Notes: generated from the letters alone by a model not told the origin. DNA of 64,000 bases from Desulfobacteraceae bacterium (GCA_014237465.1 JABZFM010000033.1:62001-126000), one strand, 5' to 3'; positions 18,921 to 27,390 are shown, numbered from the stretch's first letter. Numbers and translations are program-made.

Positions 18921-19697
18921 CTATTTGAGGATATATATATTTGGGTAGTCCATAAGCTTCAAAGTCGCGGCAATGACACCCGCGACTGCCGGGACATCGT
19001 GAATGATTATCAGGGCGTTGCTCTTACTTAGCTCCTCCATCATGGGTTTCGAGAACATGTTGCCGTAATCAACGTAGTGGGCCCCCTGGACATGACCTTT
19101 CTTAAATTTCGATTCATCACGAAAATCTACAAACGTACAATTTTTTAACTTTCCGGCATCGCCTTCGGTGATGATTAGCGCGGCAAAATCGTTCTTGTTC
19201 ACAGCAATCAAGGCCTCAAGAAGTTCCGGGTTCCCTTCCGTAGCATACCCTACATTTTTCCACCCATTGATACCATCTCTCATCCAGTAAACATTCTTGT
19301 AGCCATTAGCAACCGCCAACCTGGCGGTATGATAGGATTTCCATCATGTGTACGACGCGCAATAGGTTACAATGGGGGTATCCTTGTCTTTTGGAAGCTG
19401 TGCTATGTCAAAGTCGACTTCGCTCAGCGGCATATCAGTGTGTTTATGGTTCTTTGGAACCAAACACGTTATGTGGATTGTGCCGGAAGGATGACCCTTC
19501 ATGAAATCGGTCGTGTGACTGTGGCAAGCAATCACTGTCGCACCATTTTCGTGAAGTTTTTTTGCTTCTTGCAGGCTTATCGCTTTGAAGCCGTCTCCCC
19601 CTTTTTCAGGGGCAGGTACCTTGGCCGTAAAACCGGACGTTGAAAATCCGACTATCAACAATAATGATAAAATAAGAATTGATATCTTTCTGTACAT
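18921..19697 (-). CDS. Putative selenocysteine-containing tandem-rhodanese protein (UGA read as Sec118)
   Basis: Start MYRKISIL at 19697 has an ideal AAAAAGGAGG six bases upstream. A signal peptide (about residues 1-24) suggests a periplasmic location. The first rhodanese domain (about 30-145) has TYCASYT-UGA-WKSYHTARLAVANGYKNVYW. The UGA at 19344-19346 is followed in the same frame by 117 intact codons that complete this domain and add a second one (FVDFRDESKFKKGHVQGA...). Relatives I recall carry Cys at the UGA position (C-x4-C-W-K-S), so Sec replaces a conserved Cys. A hairpin suited to a bacterial SECIS lies 17-33 nt after the UGA. The second domain lacks a loop Cys (IIIHDVPAVAG) and may be structural; the C-terminus ends early, near a hairpin repeat. 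The alternative is a simple nonsense mutation. Confidence 0.72.
19312..19328 (-). promoter_or_regulatory. Candidate bacterial SECIS hairpin
   Basis: On the minus strand ACCGCC-AGGTT-GGCGGT is a perfect 6-bp stem with a 5-nt apical loop containing GG followed by U. The loop lies at nucleotides +22 to +26 after the UGA, inside the about 16-37 nt window known for bacterial SECIS elements that bind SelB. It lies within coding sequence, as required in bacteria. Confidence 0.65.
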
Positions 19698-19749
19698 CGC
19701 TAACCTCCTTTTTCTCTTCATGTTGTTGTCTTTTTGCGTAATATTTATG

Positions 19750-19801
19750 GGGCCTGCTCTTGACCCACTACCACACATGAGTTTAAGGGGAGACCCCCAA
19801 C
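19750..19801. repeat. Hairpin repeat flanking the Sec-rhodanese gene (copy 2)
   Basis: GGCCTGCTCTTGACCCAC...GAGTTTAAGGGGAGACCCCCAA, the same orientation and similar sequence to 18853-18906. The two copies lie about 890 bases apart on either side of the rhodanese gene. Confidence 0.65.
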
Positions 19802-19809
19802 GCCACTAT

Positions 19810-19865
19810 CACAGGTGTCAAAAAGCTGTGTAGGTGATACGAACGCAGTTTTTTGACATCCTGTG
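19810..19865. repeat. Short palindrome
   Basis: CACAGGTGTCAAAAA at the left and TTTTTTGACATCCTGTG at the right pair, with GCTGTGT and AACGCAG-like sequence in between. Possibly a reduced member of the boxed palindrome family; located at the 3' side of the methyltransferase gene. Confidence 0.55.
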
Positions 19866-19875
19866 CATGGTTTTG

Positions 19876-20496
19876 TCAGCCTTTTACCGCAACGCCACGA
19901 ATTGTAGGTCTGACGAGAGGCATTGCTTTTCGCATACTCTCTCGCTTAATTTCAGAAATTTCAAATCCTGCTGATACCATAGACTTTTCTATTTCCCTAT
20001 TTAAATGGCAGTTGCCTGCCAACTTTCGCCAAAAGGGATTCATACGGTTCTGCCACCTTCTTCTTTTGGAGCCTTTGTCAGCTGCTACATGCTCTAGGAA
20101 AACTAAACTACCACCTGGCTTTAATACTCGATGGATTTGGTTCAATACAGCCTCAAGGTTTGTAACTGAACAGCAAACAAATGATGCAACTACAAAATCA
20201 AAAGACTCTTCATTTGCTTCAATGTTCTCAGCTGAAGCAGAAGATACAGTTACGTCTTTGAGCGCACTGTTACCAATTTTAACTTCCAACAGCCTACGCA
20301 TGGATTCGTCAGGCTCAGAAAGTACAAGCCGAATAACTGATTCAGGGTAGAATTCTATATTTGCTCCGGTTCCAGCGCCAATCTCAAGCACATGACCATG
20401 GACTTGTTTTAAAAGCCCTTGCCTCCACTCCTTTAAGCAGGCTTCTTCTGCTGAAATCATGCATTTATCGTATAAAAACGCACTTAGAAAAGACAT
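19876..20496 (-). CDS. Class I SAM-dependent methyltransferase
   Basis: 206 aa. Motif I HVLEIGAGTGANIEFYP near residue 35, the acidic motif LVLSEPDESMRRLLE, motif post-II FDFVVASFVCCSV, and VLKPGGSLVFLEHV. This is the Methyltransf_11 class, similar in layout to small METTL7-like enzymes that act on thiols or small molecules; the substrate cannot be told. It is isolated between a short palindrome and another at 20522-20622, and lies downstream of priA on the same strand. Confidence 0.82.
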   Translation of the reverse strand: MSFLSAFLYDKCMISAEEACLKEWRQGLLKQVHGHVLEIGAGTGANIEFYPESVIRLVLSEPDESMRRLLEVKIGNSALKDVTVSSASAENIEANEESFDFVVASFVCCSVTNLEAVLNQIHRVLKPGGSLVFLEHVAADKGSKRRRWQNRMNPFWRKLAGNCHLNREIEKSMVSAGFEISEIKRESMRKAMPLVRPTIRGVAVKG

Positions 20497-20521
20497 TTAG
20501 GTACTATCCCTCAGCTTACGA

Positions 20522-20622
20522 AAACAACTCAAATTCAAGACGCGCAGGAGATGGAAAACGAAGTAGATGACCATCGCTTTGCATGATGAAAAGCGAGGCA
20601 AAGTGCGGAAAATGAGTTGTTT
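20522..20622. repeat. Long palindrome, diverged member of the boxed family
   Basis: Outer arms AAACAACTC and GAGTTGTTT. The centre contains CAAGACGCGCAGG and GAGGCAAAGTGCGG, which are altered boxes. It occupies the gap between priA and the methyltransferase gene. Confidence 0.6.
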
Positions 20623-20632
20623 GATGGTGTCA

Positions 20633-23074
20633 TCACATCATGAAGAACGGATCCACATCTATGGCTACCTTGACATGATGGCCGGAAAGATGCAACCCGT
20701 TTTCAAATATCAGTGTTCTGACAAACCGGTGCAGGAGATCCACCCCTTGGGATTTAATCAGCAACTGCCAGCGGAAGCGGTTTGCCACCCGTGTAAGCGG
20801 CGCCTCAATGGGGCCTAAAATATCAATCCACTGCTCGTAATCGCTGTTTTCTTTTTTAAGACTGTTACACATTTTACCAATATCTAAGGACTGCTGCCGG
20901 GTTTTTTCACGATCACGACCGGATATTTTCAGCTGGATCATTCGTGAAAAAGGCGGGTATTTAAAGGTTTTCCGAAACGAAATCTCCTGGTTGTAGAATT
21001 TCATGAAGTCATGGTCTGTGGCGGCGGTAATACTGAAATGTTCCGGGTTGTAAGTTTGGAGAATCACACGACCGGGCCGGTTTCCCCGACCGGCCCGGCC
21101 GGCCACCTGGGCCAGAACCTGAAATGTGAGTTCTCCGGCCCGAAAATCCGGAAAGCTGAGTGACAGGTCGGCACAGATGATGCCGACAAGCGTGATGTTG
21201 GGAAAATCATGACCTTTGGCCACCATCTGGGTGCCGATCAGGATATCGGTTTCATGATTTCGGAGACCTTTTAACAGTTTCACCAAGGCCCCTTTGCGTG
21301 TTACCGTGTCCCGGTCCATCCGGGCCACCCGGGCTTGGGGGAACAAGCCTTTGATGGTGGTTTCGATTTTTTCAGTTCCCATGCCCAGGCGTTTAATACT
21401 GGTTGATCCGCAATTACTGCACGCGGCAACGGACGGCAGAGAATATCCGCACAGATGGCATTTGTAGGCTTTATCTTTCTGGTGAAGGGTGAGGGTGATG
21501 TCGCAGTTACGGCACTTGAGGGCTTCCCCGCATCCCGCGCATACCGGATAACTGGCAAAGCCCCGCCGGTTTAAAAACAGCAGCACCTGCTCTTTTCGGT
21601 CAAGGGTTTCTTTGATGGCTTTCTGCAGGTCAATGGTAATAAAACGCCGGGTCCCCCTGTAGTCTTTATGTTTTCTGAGGTCCACCACATGAATGTCCGG
21701 CAAAGTTTGTAAAAATACCCGGTTCTGAAGGCTCAGTTCATTGAATTTTTTGTTTGCTACATTATGAACTGACTGGACGGAAGGGGTGGCGGAACCCAGC
21801 AGGGCAATGGCGCCTTCCTGTCGGGCCCGGATGATAGCCATATCCCGGGCATTATATCGGAACCGGCTTTCCTGCTTGTAGGAGGTGTCATGTTCTTCAT
21901 CCACAATAATCAGGCCGATGTTTGTGAGCGGGGCAAAGATGGCGGACCGCGCGCCGATAACAATCGGGCATTGCCGGTTGCTGATGCGTATCCACTGGTC
22001 AAAACGCTCGCCCGCGGACAGACCGCTGTGAAGAACCGCCACACATTCTCCAAACCGGGCGCGAAAGCGTCTTTCAATTTCAGAGACCAATGCAATTTCC
22101 GGCACCAGTACCAGCACGGATAATTTCTTTTTAATCGTCTGGGCCGTCGCATGCATATAAACTTCGGTTTTTCCGCTTCCGGTGACGCCGGCTAGCAGGA
22201 AAGCGCTAAAACCGTTTCCCAAATTTTTTACAACATTTGATACCACATGCTGCTGGTCCAGGGTCAGCTTGGGCGGATGATCCGGAGAAACGGATTCTCC
22301 GAACGGATCGCGATAGACCGGTTTGCTGAAAATCGAAATTAATCCGTTTTGTTCCAGCTTTCGAATATGACTGGCAGCCGTGGGGATAATTTTTTTTAAT
22401 TCAGATACGGAAATTTCTCCGTATTCCGCGGCTGTTTCAAGGATTTTTTGTTTGGGAACCGAGAGTTTTTCATCCGGTATTCCTGTCTCCGGGCGTGTAA
22501 TATAACGCTGCATTTTTTGGCGGGTGACGGGTTTGTTTATTTCCCGTTTACGGCATAGCAGCCCGTTCTTTTCCATTTTGCAAATCAGGGAATTGGGGAC
22601 TTTCCGGTTGAGTTTTTTGCTTATATCCTGAAGACGGCAGGCATCGGACGACAGGACGCATAATATGTCATTTTCAAGGGGCGCTGCTTTTTTTTGATCC
22701 AGCCATTGGGTGCCGCATTCCGTGATGTGAACCGAAATGCATTCATTTAAATTAATGCCGCCGGGCAGTGCTTCTTTAATGACTTCTCCCATGGGGTGGA
22801 TGTAATAGTCGGATATCCATTTAAAAAAAGGAATCATTGAAGACGGGAACAGTGGAATTTCGTCAAGAATTTCAATAATGTTTTTTATGCCCTGAATGTC
22901 TGAATTTTTTGTGCTTCCCAGCACATAACCGGTTATTTTACGCTTTCCAAAAGGGATAAGTACCCGTTTGCCGGGAGCGATGATTTCCTGCAGCGGTTCC
23001 GGGACCGCATACGTATAGGTATTAAATACCGGAAGTGTTACCGCGACTTCTATGTAGGGATAATTGTCAGTCAT
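20633..23074 (-). CDS. priA: Primosomal protein N' (replication restart helicase)
   Basis: About 813 aa from MTDNYPYIEVAVTLPVFNTYTY, the start that matches the family. An upstream in-frame ATG at 23095 lies in repeat-like sequence. The order is a 3'-DNA-end-binding domain (PFGKRKITGYVLG), winged helix, and a superfamily-2 helicase with Walker A AGVTGSGKTEVYM, DEEH box VDEEHDTSYKQES, motif III GSATPSVQS, and the zinc-binding Cys series CAGCGEALKCRNCD...CHLCGY...CSNCGS inserted before GTQMVAKGHDFPNITLVGIICAD. It reloads the replisome at stalled forks. Complete and standard. Confidence 0.95.
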   Translation of the reverse strand: MTDNYPYIEVAVTLPVFNTYTYAVPEPLQEIIAPGKRVLIPFGKRKITGYVLGSTKNSDIQGIKNIIEILDEIPLFPSSMIPFFKWISDYYIHPMGEVIKEALPGGINLNECISVHITECGTQWLDQKKAAPLENDILCVLSSDACRLQDISKKLNRKVPNSLICKMEKNGLLCRKREINKPVTRQKMQRYITRPETGIPDEKLSVPKQKILETAAEYGEISVSELKKIIPTAASHIRKLEQNGLISIFSKPVYRDPFGESVSPDHPPKLTLDQQHVVSNVVKNLGNGFSAFLLAGVTGSGKTEVYMHATAQTIKKKLSVLVLVPEIALVSEIERRFRARFGECVAVLHSGLSAGERFDQWIRISNRQCPIVIGARSAIFAPLTNIGLIIVDEEHDTSYKQESRFRYNARDMAIIRARQEGAIALLGSATPSVQSVHNVANKKFNELSLQNRVFLQTLPDIHVVDLRKHKDYRGTRRFITIDLQKAIKETLDRKEQVLLFLNRRGFASYPVCAGCGEALKCRNCDITLTLHQKDKAYKCHLCGYSLPSVAACSNCGSTSIKRLGMGTEKIETTIKGLFPQARVARMDRDTVTRKGALVKLLKGLRNHETDILIGTQMVAKGHDFPNITLVGIICADLSLSFPDFRAGELTFQVLAQVAGRAGRGNRPGRVILQTYNPEHFSITAATDHDFMKFYNQEISFRKTFKYPPFSRMIQLKISGRDREKTRQQSLDIGKMCNSLKKENSDYEQWIDILGPIEAPLTRVANRFRWQLLIKSQGVDLLHRFVRTLIFENGLHLSGHHVKVAIDVDPFFMM

Positions 23075-23340
23075 GAAATTTGATGGCTTAGCCATCCCGG
23101 TATTTTTATAAGTTTATCAAATTTGCCTATTGTGAATATGGGCTGTTCATCTTAATTTTAATTAATTCATTCAATGAAAAGTTTCAATAGTATTTCAGGC
23201 CGGCAGTATTCAGCGGAAGACCTAAAAATTGTTGGCAGTTAAATTATCATGCGGTTGTGATGTGGATAATATTTTGATAATATAAATCATTGTCAAGATA
23301 ATGAGGACCGATTCCAAATGATTATCAGAGTGAGAGATCA

Positions 23341-24003
23341 ATGAAAAGAAAACAATGGATAAAAATAAAATGGGTGAAAAAACAATGTGCGATGATTTTG
23401 ATCCTTGTACTTGCCATGCTGGGGTGTGCGGGAAAAGAAAAATCCGTTTACCGTGCCCAGGCACTGATTATTGCAGAACTGGAGTCAAAAGCACGAAAAA
23501 TCAATTCATATGCCCAGGATTATAAGATTAAAGGACTGCTGGTAAAGCGAATGTATTTCCAATTTGAAAAAAACGGCCGGCCGTTTTACCGGTTTCGCGA
23601 GGACTTTATCCGGGCCGAAAAACGCTATGTCTACATCTATAACGCGGATGGAAAGCATGATTATCATTATTTTCCGGACGAAAAAAAAGCATACCGCTGC
23701 CTGACCAATAACGCATGGAATGACGGAAATTATGAAAAAGCAAAAGACTGGCATTTCAGTTATAAAGATGCCCGGATCATCGGCGAAGAAATAATTCTTG
23801 GAAAAGAATGCTACCTGCTGGAACTGCAGAACAGTATTTTTGCTGTATGGAAAGAAAAGGGGATTAAGCTGGCAAAAATGAACAACAGGAAAGACAGAAA
23901 CCAGACCATGTATTATGAAAATATTGAATTTGATTTCAGCGATGATGTTTTCAGTATCCCGTCTGATGTTATTGTGATTGATCGAAAAGAATGTAATTTT
24001 TAG
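23341..24003 (+). CDS. Outer-membrane lipoprotein, LolA/LolB-like fold (uncharacterised)
   Basis: 220 aa with a lipobox LAMLGC, lipidated Cys29. The mature part starts with a helix (YRAQALIIAELESKARKINSYAQDYKIKG) followed by alternating beta segments such as MYFQFEKNGRPFYRFREDFIR, KECYLLELQNSIFAVWKEKGI and IEFDFSDDVFSIPSDV. This pattern resembles LolA-like or outer-membrane sorting-type lipoproteins. Single gene; a strong terminator hairpin follows at 24047. Function unknown. Confidence 0.65.
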   Translation: MKRKQWIKIKWVKKQCAMILILVLAMLGCAGKEKSVYRAQALIIAELESKARKINSYAQDYKIKGLLVKRMYFQFEKNGRPFYRFREDFIRAEKRYVYIYNADGKHDYHYFPDEKKAYRCLTNNAWNDGNYEKAKDWHFSYKDARIIGEEIILGKECYLLELQNSIFAVWKEKGIKLAKMNNRKDRNQTMYYENIEFDFSDDVFSIPSDVIVIDRKECNF

Positions 24004-24046
24004 TAGCATGTTGGTTTTTTTGACCAAGCCGCCGAAAAGTCCGGTA

Positions 24047-24082
24047 GGCCCAATAAAAACATGGCTATGTTTTTATTGGGCC
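24047..24082. terminator. Perfect 16-bp stem hairpin
   Basis: GGCCCAATAAAAACAT, a 4-base loop GGCT, and the exact complement ATGTTTTTATTGGGCC. It lies 44 bases after the lipoprotein stop; the convergent HsdR remnant overlaps its right half. Probably a bidirectional terminator. Confidence 0.75.
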
Positions 24083-24363
24083 TGTGTCAATTTTTTTATG
24101 GCCCAGATAATTGGGTATATGGACCAGCGGCGGCATTTTCGTAGACCATTTTTTTTGATTTTATGGACCACAAATTTGACGTGTCTGATTTCCTCGTCAA
24201 TTTGATCCAGGAGATAGCCATATTCATTTGCAAGGACCGTCAGATATTGCTGGCGCACCTGCTCTTCCGGTGTTAATGAAAGCCATATTTTCCGAACAGG
24301 ACTGAAGATTTTGTTCCCGTTTATTTGGACTTCATCTGCTTTTTTATATTTTATACCAGCCAT
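24073..24363 (-). pseudogene. Truncated HsdR N-terminal-like fragment (type I restriction)
   Basis: 96 aa. It begins MAGIKYKKADEVQINGNKIFSPVRKIWLSLTPEEQVRQQYLTVLANEYGYLLDQIDEE, the opening of proteins with the type I restriction HSDR_N nuclease domain. The domain should continue into the GRGSGQARADFVIW and ECK catalytic region, but here the sequence turns into unrelated basic residues and ends inside the terminator hairpin. Probably a remnant, lying 12 bases downstream of radC on the same strand. Confidence 0.6.
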
Positions 24364-24375
24364 TGCTTTGGCTCC

Positions 24376-25074
24376 TTATATCAAAATATTTTTGTGTTCT
24401 GAAAAACTATAAAAACGATCTTGTCCGATAATGATGTGATCCAATAAAAGCATTTCCAGAACATCAGCGGCTTGCTTGAGCTTTCGTGTTGTTTCGATAT
24501 CCTGTTCGGAGGGCTTGGGTTCCCCTGAAGGGTGATTATGAACGACAACAATGGCACTGGCTGAAACCCGAAGGGCTTCTTCCATGATTTTTCGAATATA
24601 GACAACCGACTGCGTCGGGATTCCTTCTGAAATGACACGTTCCGCCAGCAGGTTGTTTTGACCGTCAAGGAGCAGTGTGAGGAACTGCTCATGTCTCTTT
24701 CCTTCAAATTTTGGATAACAGAACGCCGCGATAGCATCAGCAGACTCAAAGGATACCGGCGTTACATTCTGTCTTCGAACACGCTTTCCGATTTCGATGG
24801 CCGCTTTAATCTGAGCAGTTTTAGCAACGCCCAGGCCTTTGATCTGAAGAATATCTTCAACATGCGCGCGATCAATGCCGCCGAGGCCGTTCAGCCTGTC
24901 AATAAGTTGCTTTCCCATGTCAATTGCAGATGATCCTTCTTTGCCCACGCGAAGCAAAATTGCCAATAATTCAGCATCGGACAGTAATTCCGCTCCAAAC
25001 TGAATCAGTTTTTCACGAGGACGTTCGCCCTCCGGCCACTTTTTTATTGAGAAGCTGGTAGGAGGATCAGTCAT
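24376..25074 (-). CDS. radC: RadC-family JAB/MPN-domain protein
   Basis: 232 aa, full length. N-terminal helix-hairpin-helix part (GERPREKLIQFGAELLSDAELLAILLRVG...ILQIKGLGVAKTAQIKAAIE), then the JAMM metalloprotease-like domain with VHNHPSGEPKPSEQD and LLLDHIIIGQDRFYSFSE. The family was named for DNA repair, but its role is unresolved and it often travels with mobile or defence genes; here its downstream neighbour is an HsdR remnant. The metal-binding HxH-x7-D pattern appears intact. Confidence 0.9.
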   Translation of the reverse strand: MTDPPTSFSIKKWPEGERPREKLIQFGAELLSDAELLAILLRVGKEGSSAIDMGKQLIDRLNGLGGIDRAHVEDILQIKGLGVAKTAQIKAAIEIGKRVRRQNVTPVSFESADAIAAFCYPKFEGKRHEQFLTLLLDGQNNLLAERVISEGIPTQSVVYIRKIMEEALRVSASAIVVVHNHPSGEPKPSEQDIETTRKLKQAADVLEMLLLDHIIIGQDRFYSFSEHKNILI

Positions 25075-25102
25075 TGAGTCTTCCCTTTTTTCTCATTCCT
25101 TG

Positions 25103-25585
25103 TTAAATAGATTTCATAGCCAGAAACAGCCTGTGGCTGTCATCACTTAATCGGGTGAACCCAAAACGCTCGTAAAAACGTTGGGCGTCACTGTTGATGG
25201 CATCCACAACCATGGCATAAATGGCGATTTCATCACTGACAGCCAGGACGCGCTTAACTGCATCGGCAAGCAGCATTTTACCGACCCCCTTTCCCTGGGC
25301 GGATTGACTGATCGCCAATCTGCCAATTAAGACGGCGGGTACCGGATGTTTAGGTAGTTTTCGAGATAGCTTTTCAGGCAACTGATTCAACTCAATCGAT
25401 AAGCTGCTCAAGGTGTAATAGCCAATTACCTTCTTTGGGCGGTCTGTTTCCGCAGCTATAAAAACACGGCTGATGTGGCGCTTAACATCCTGCCTTGCCT
25501 GTCTTCGCAGGTAATGGTCGAGTATTTCATCACCGCAATAAAAGCTTGGCCGGTCATGAGTTGTGTTGAGCGGTTCAATGATCAA
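25103..25585 (-). CDS. GNAT acetyltransferase toxin (TacT/AtaT type)
   Basis: 160 aa with GNAT motifs: VPAVLIGRLAISQSAQGKGVGKMLLADAVKR (acetyl-CoA pyrophosphate loop QGKGVGK) and VVDAINSDAQRFYERFGFTRL. The opening IIEPLNTTHDRPSFYCGDEILDHYLRRQARQD is typical of GNAT toxins that acetylate aminoacyl-tRNA and pair with DUF1778 antitoxins. The antitoxin gene lies upstream on the same strand, but the two are separated by 118 bases filled by a long palindrome rather than overlapping as is usual. The catalytic Tyr in the FYERFGF segment is present. Confidence 0.85.
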   Translation of the reverse strand: MIIEPLNTTHDRPSFYCGDEILDHYLRRQARQDVKRHISRVFIAAETDRPKKVIGYYTLSSLSIELNQLPEKLSRKLPKHPVPAVLIGRLAISQSAQGKGVGKMLLADAVKRVLAVSDEIAIYAMVVDAINSDAQRFYERFGFTRLSDDSHRLFLAMKSI

Positions 25586-25588
25586 ATT

Positions 25589-25692
25589 ATAGCCTTCCAG
25601 ATAATGCCTTTGGCTGTGTTATCGGTCGTCGGCGTATTACAATACAGCCTCCTCCCTGCTGCCTTGCCAAAAAACATTATCTGGAAGGCTAT
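25589..25692. repeat. Long palindrome between antitoxin and toxin genes
   Basis: Arms ATAGCCTTCCAGATAATG (25589-25606) and CATTATCTGGAAGGCTAT (25675-25692) are perfect 18-bp inverse complements. The boxes GGCTGTGTTAT and CTGCCTTGCC are inside. The arms are unlike those of any other copy in the window. Confidence 0.9.
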
Positions 25693-25703
25693 AGAAGAAT
25701 CGA

Positions 25704-25991
25704 TCATTTGCTGACTACGCGCTGGGAGTGTTCTTCAAGAGCATCGGTCAGCTTGCTGTTGAAGCTAACCGTAGCAGCCAGAGCGTTGAAGAAAGTTTTT
25801 GAGTTTTGAGCATTCAAAGCCATGGCCTCATGCTCATGAACGGTTTTCTTGGCCTGCTCCAGGGCACTATGCAGAACAAACTTGCTGACAGTTTTCCCTT
25901 CAAGGCCTGCGGCACGCTCTAAAAGGGTCTTTACGCTGCTCTCTAAGCGAATATTGATCCGCTCTTTATTGGCTTGTGTCGGTGCTTTCAA
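25704..25991 (-). CDS. DUF1778 (TacA-like) antitoxin
   Basis: 95 aa. The N-terminal ribbon-helix-helix reads RINIRLESSVKTLLERAAGLEGKTVSKFVLHSALEQAKKTV, followed by a C-terminal toxin-neutralising tail (FFNALAATVSFNSKLTDALEEH). It would bind the operon promoter and the GNAT toxin encoded downstream. No ribosome site problem is visible. The distance to the toxin gene is enlarged by a palindromic repeat. Confidence 0.85.
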   Translation of the reverse strand: MKAPTQANKERINIRLESSVKTLLERAAGLEGKTVSKFVLHSALEQAKKTVHEHEAMALNAQNSKTFFNALAATVSFNSKLTDALEEHSQRVVSK

Positions 25992-26251
25992 AATGAATGT
26001 CCTCTATTTTTAAGGGGTGTTTTAAAGTTTAATAAAAATGTACGTCATAATGGTGCCGTTGTCAATCTGAATTCAGTCTCCTGCCTGAAAACCATCATAC
26101 CAGCTAAAGCTTGTCTCAATTTCGCCTTGTGCCATCAAAGCTGAATTAAATTTAATAAAATCAGTTGAAATATCATTTTGATTATGTAAAATGATTTTTT
26201 GGTAAAAAATAGAGTGAGCGTTCGTTATTTTTATTTAATAAAAGGTGATTC

Positions 26252-27229
26252 ATGGCTGAACAATTATATCCCAATCTGTACCGCATCAAAATTCCGTTGC
26301 CGGAAAGTCCGCTAAAGTATCTGAATTCATATATTATCAAGGGTGGTGAACGGAACCTGATCGTTGATACGGGCTTAAACCGGGAAGAGTGTAAAACGGC
26401 CATGATGGATGGATTAAAGGAGTTGAATATCGATCTTGAAACAGTGGATATATTCATCACCCACCTTCACGCGGATCATTTTGGACTTTTAGGGGAACTG
26501 GTCACAAAAAATACAATGGTTTATTTTAACCGCCCGGATACGGAACTCATTGAACACTGGGAGGGCTTTGAGCCGATGATTGCCTATGCCGCCAAAAACG
26601 GATTTCCGGAAGGCATGCTCCGCCAGGCCCTTTCCCAGCATCCCGGATTCAAATACGGCACTGACTGGATTCCGGCGTTAAATATTTTAAATGATGGTGA
26701 TGTTTTGGAAATTGGAGACTACCGGTTCACCTGCATCCAGACCCCCGGTCACACCCAGGGCCATACCTGCTTATATGAACCGGACAAACGGTTTTTAATC
26801 GCCGGAGATCATCTGCTGGGTGACATTACCCCCAATATCCAGTGCTGGTCGGAAGATTCTGATCCGTTAAAAGAGTACCTGGAAAGCTTAGACAAAGTGT
26901 ATCCGTTAAACGTGGACCGGGTGCTTCCCGGGCACCGGCGGGTGTTTGAAAATTATACCCAGCGGATTGATGAGTTGAAGCACCATCATGATCTGAGGCT
27001 CCGGGAAGTTGCGGATATTCTGATTCAAACCTCTCCGCTGTCTGCGTTTGATGTGGCTTCGAAAATGAAATGGGACATTGAGGCGGATTCCTGGGATGAT
27101 TTTCCGGTGGCGCAAAAATGGTTTGCCACCGGCGAGGCATTGTCCCATTTAAGATATCTTGAAAATAAAAAAATTATCTATCGGGACAAAGAAGATCCGG
27201 TAATTTGTTACAGTCCGCAGGATCAATAA
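26252..27229 (+). CDS. MBL-fold metallo-hydrolase
   Basis: 325 aa. The metal-binding motif HLHADH (His71, His73, Asp75, His76), then TPGHTQGHTCLY and AGDHLLGD supply further ligands, and VLPGHRRVF the last His. The extended C-terminal part contains a winged-helix-like segment (SAFDVASKMKWDI...GEALSHLRYLENKKII), as in LACTB2-like/glyoxalase-type hydrolases. The substrate is probably a thioester or lactone but this is not determinable. It precedes the acyl-CoA synthetase genes, which might be a functional link; a palindrome separates them. Confidence 0.85.
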   Translation: MAEQLYPNLYRIKIPLPESPLKYLNSYIIKGGERNLIVDTGLNREECKTAMMDGLKELNIDLETVDIFITHLHADHFGLLGELVTKNTMVYFNRPDTELIEHWEGFEPMIAYAAKNGFPEGMLRQALSQHPGFKYGTDWIPALNILNDGDVLEIGDYRFTCIQTPGHTQGHTCLYEPDKRFLIAGDHLLGDITPNIQCWSEDSDPLKEYLESLDKVYPLNVDRVLPGHRRVFENYTQRIDELKHHHDLRLREVADILIQTSPLSAFDVASKMKWDIEADSWDDFPVAQKWFATGEALSHLRYLENKKIIYRDKEDPVICYSPQDQ

Positions 27230-27241
27230 TTCTTATTCTAC

Positions 27242-27343
27242 GCGCAAGTCTGATTCGCCCATTTGCTGTGTTATAAAGGGATCGCGGTAGCACACTACAG
27301 CTTCCCCGTTTATGCCTTGCAAATGAACGAATCAAACTTGCGC
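27242..27343. repeat. Long palindrome, boxed family
   Basis: 24-bp near-perfect outer arms (GCGCAAGTCTGATTCG at the left, CGAATCAAACTTGCGC at the right). Boxes GCTGTGTTAT and ATGCCTTGC. The inner arms contain GCGGTAG and CTACAGC. The outer arm part GATTCGYYCATTTG is shared with copies at 28068 and 38728. Confidence 0.88.
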
Positions 27344-27390
27344 AGAAATTGAGTTAACAGAATTAACATCATGAGAAAAACGAGGTCGCG

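Noticed and set aside
18921-19778. Two separate rhodanese genes, or one inactivated by frameshift
   Set aside because: Both parts are in the same frame and separated only by one UGA at a position where relatives have Cys. Selenocysteine is the simpler reading, though a nonsense mutation is not excluded.
25589-25692. Integron attC site
   Set aside because: The palindromes fold like attC sites, but the paired GTTRRRY and RYYYAAC core boxes are not present in the required orientation, and there is no integrase or cassette array.
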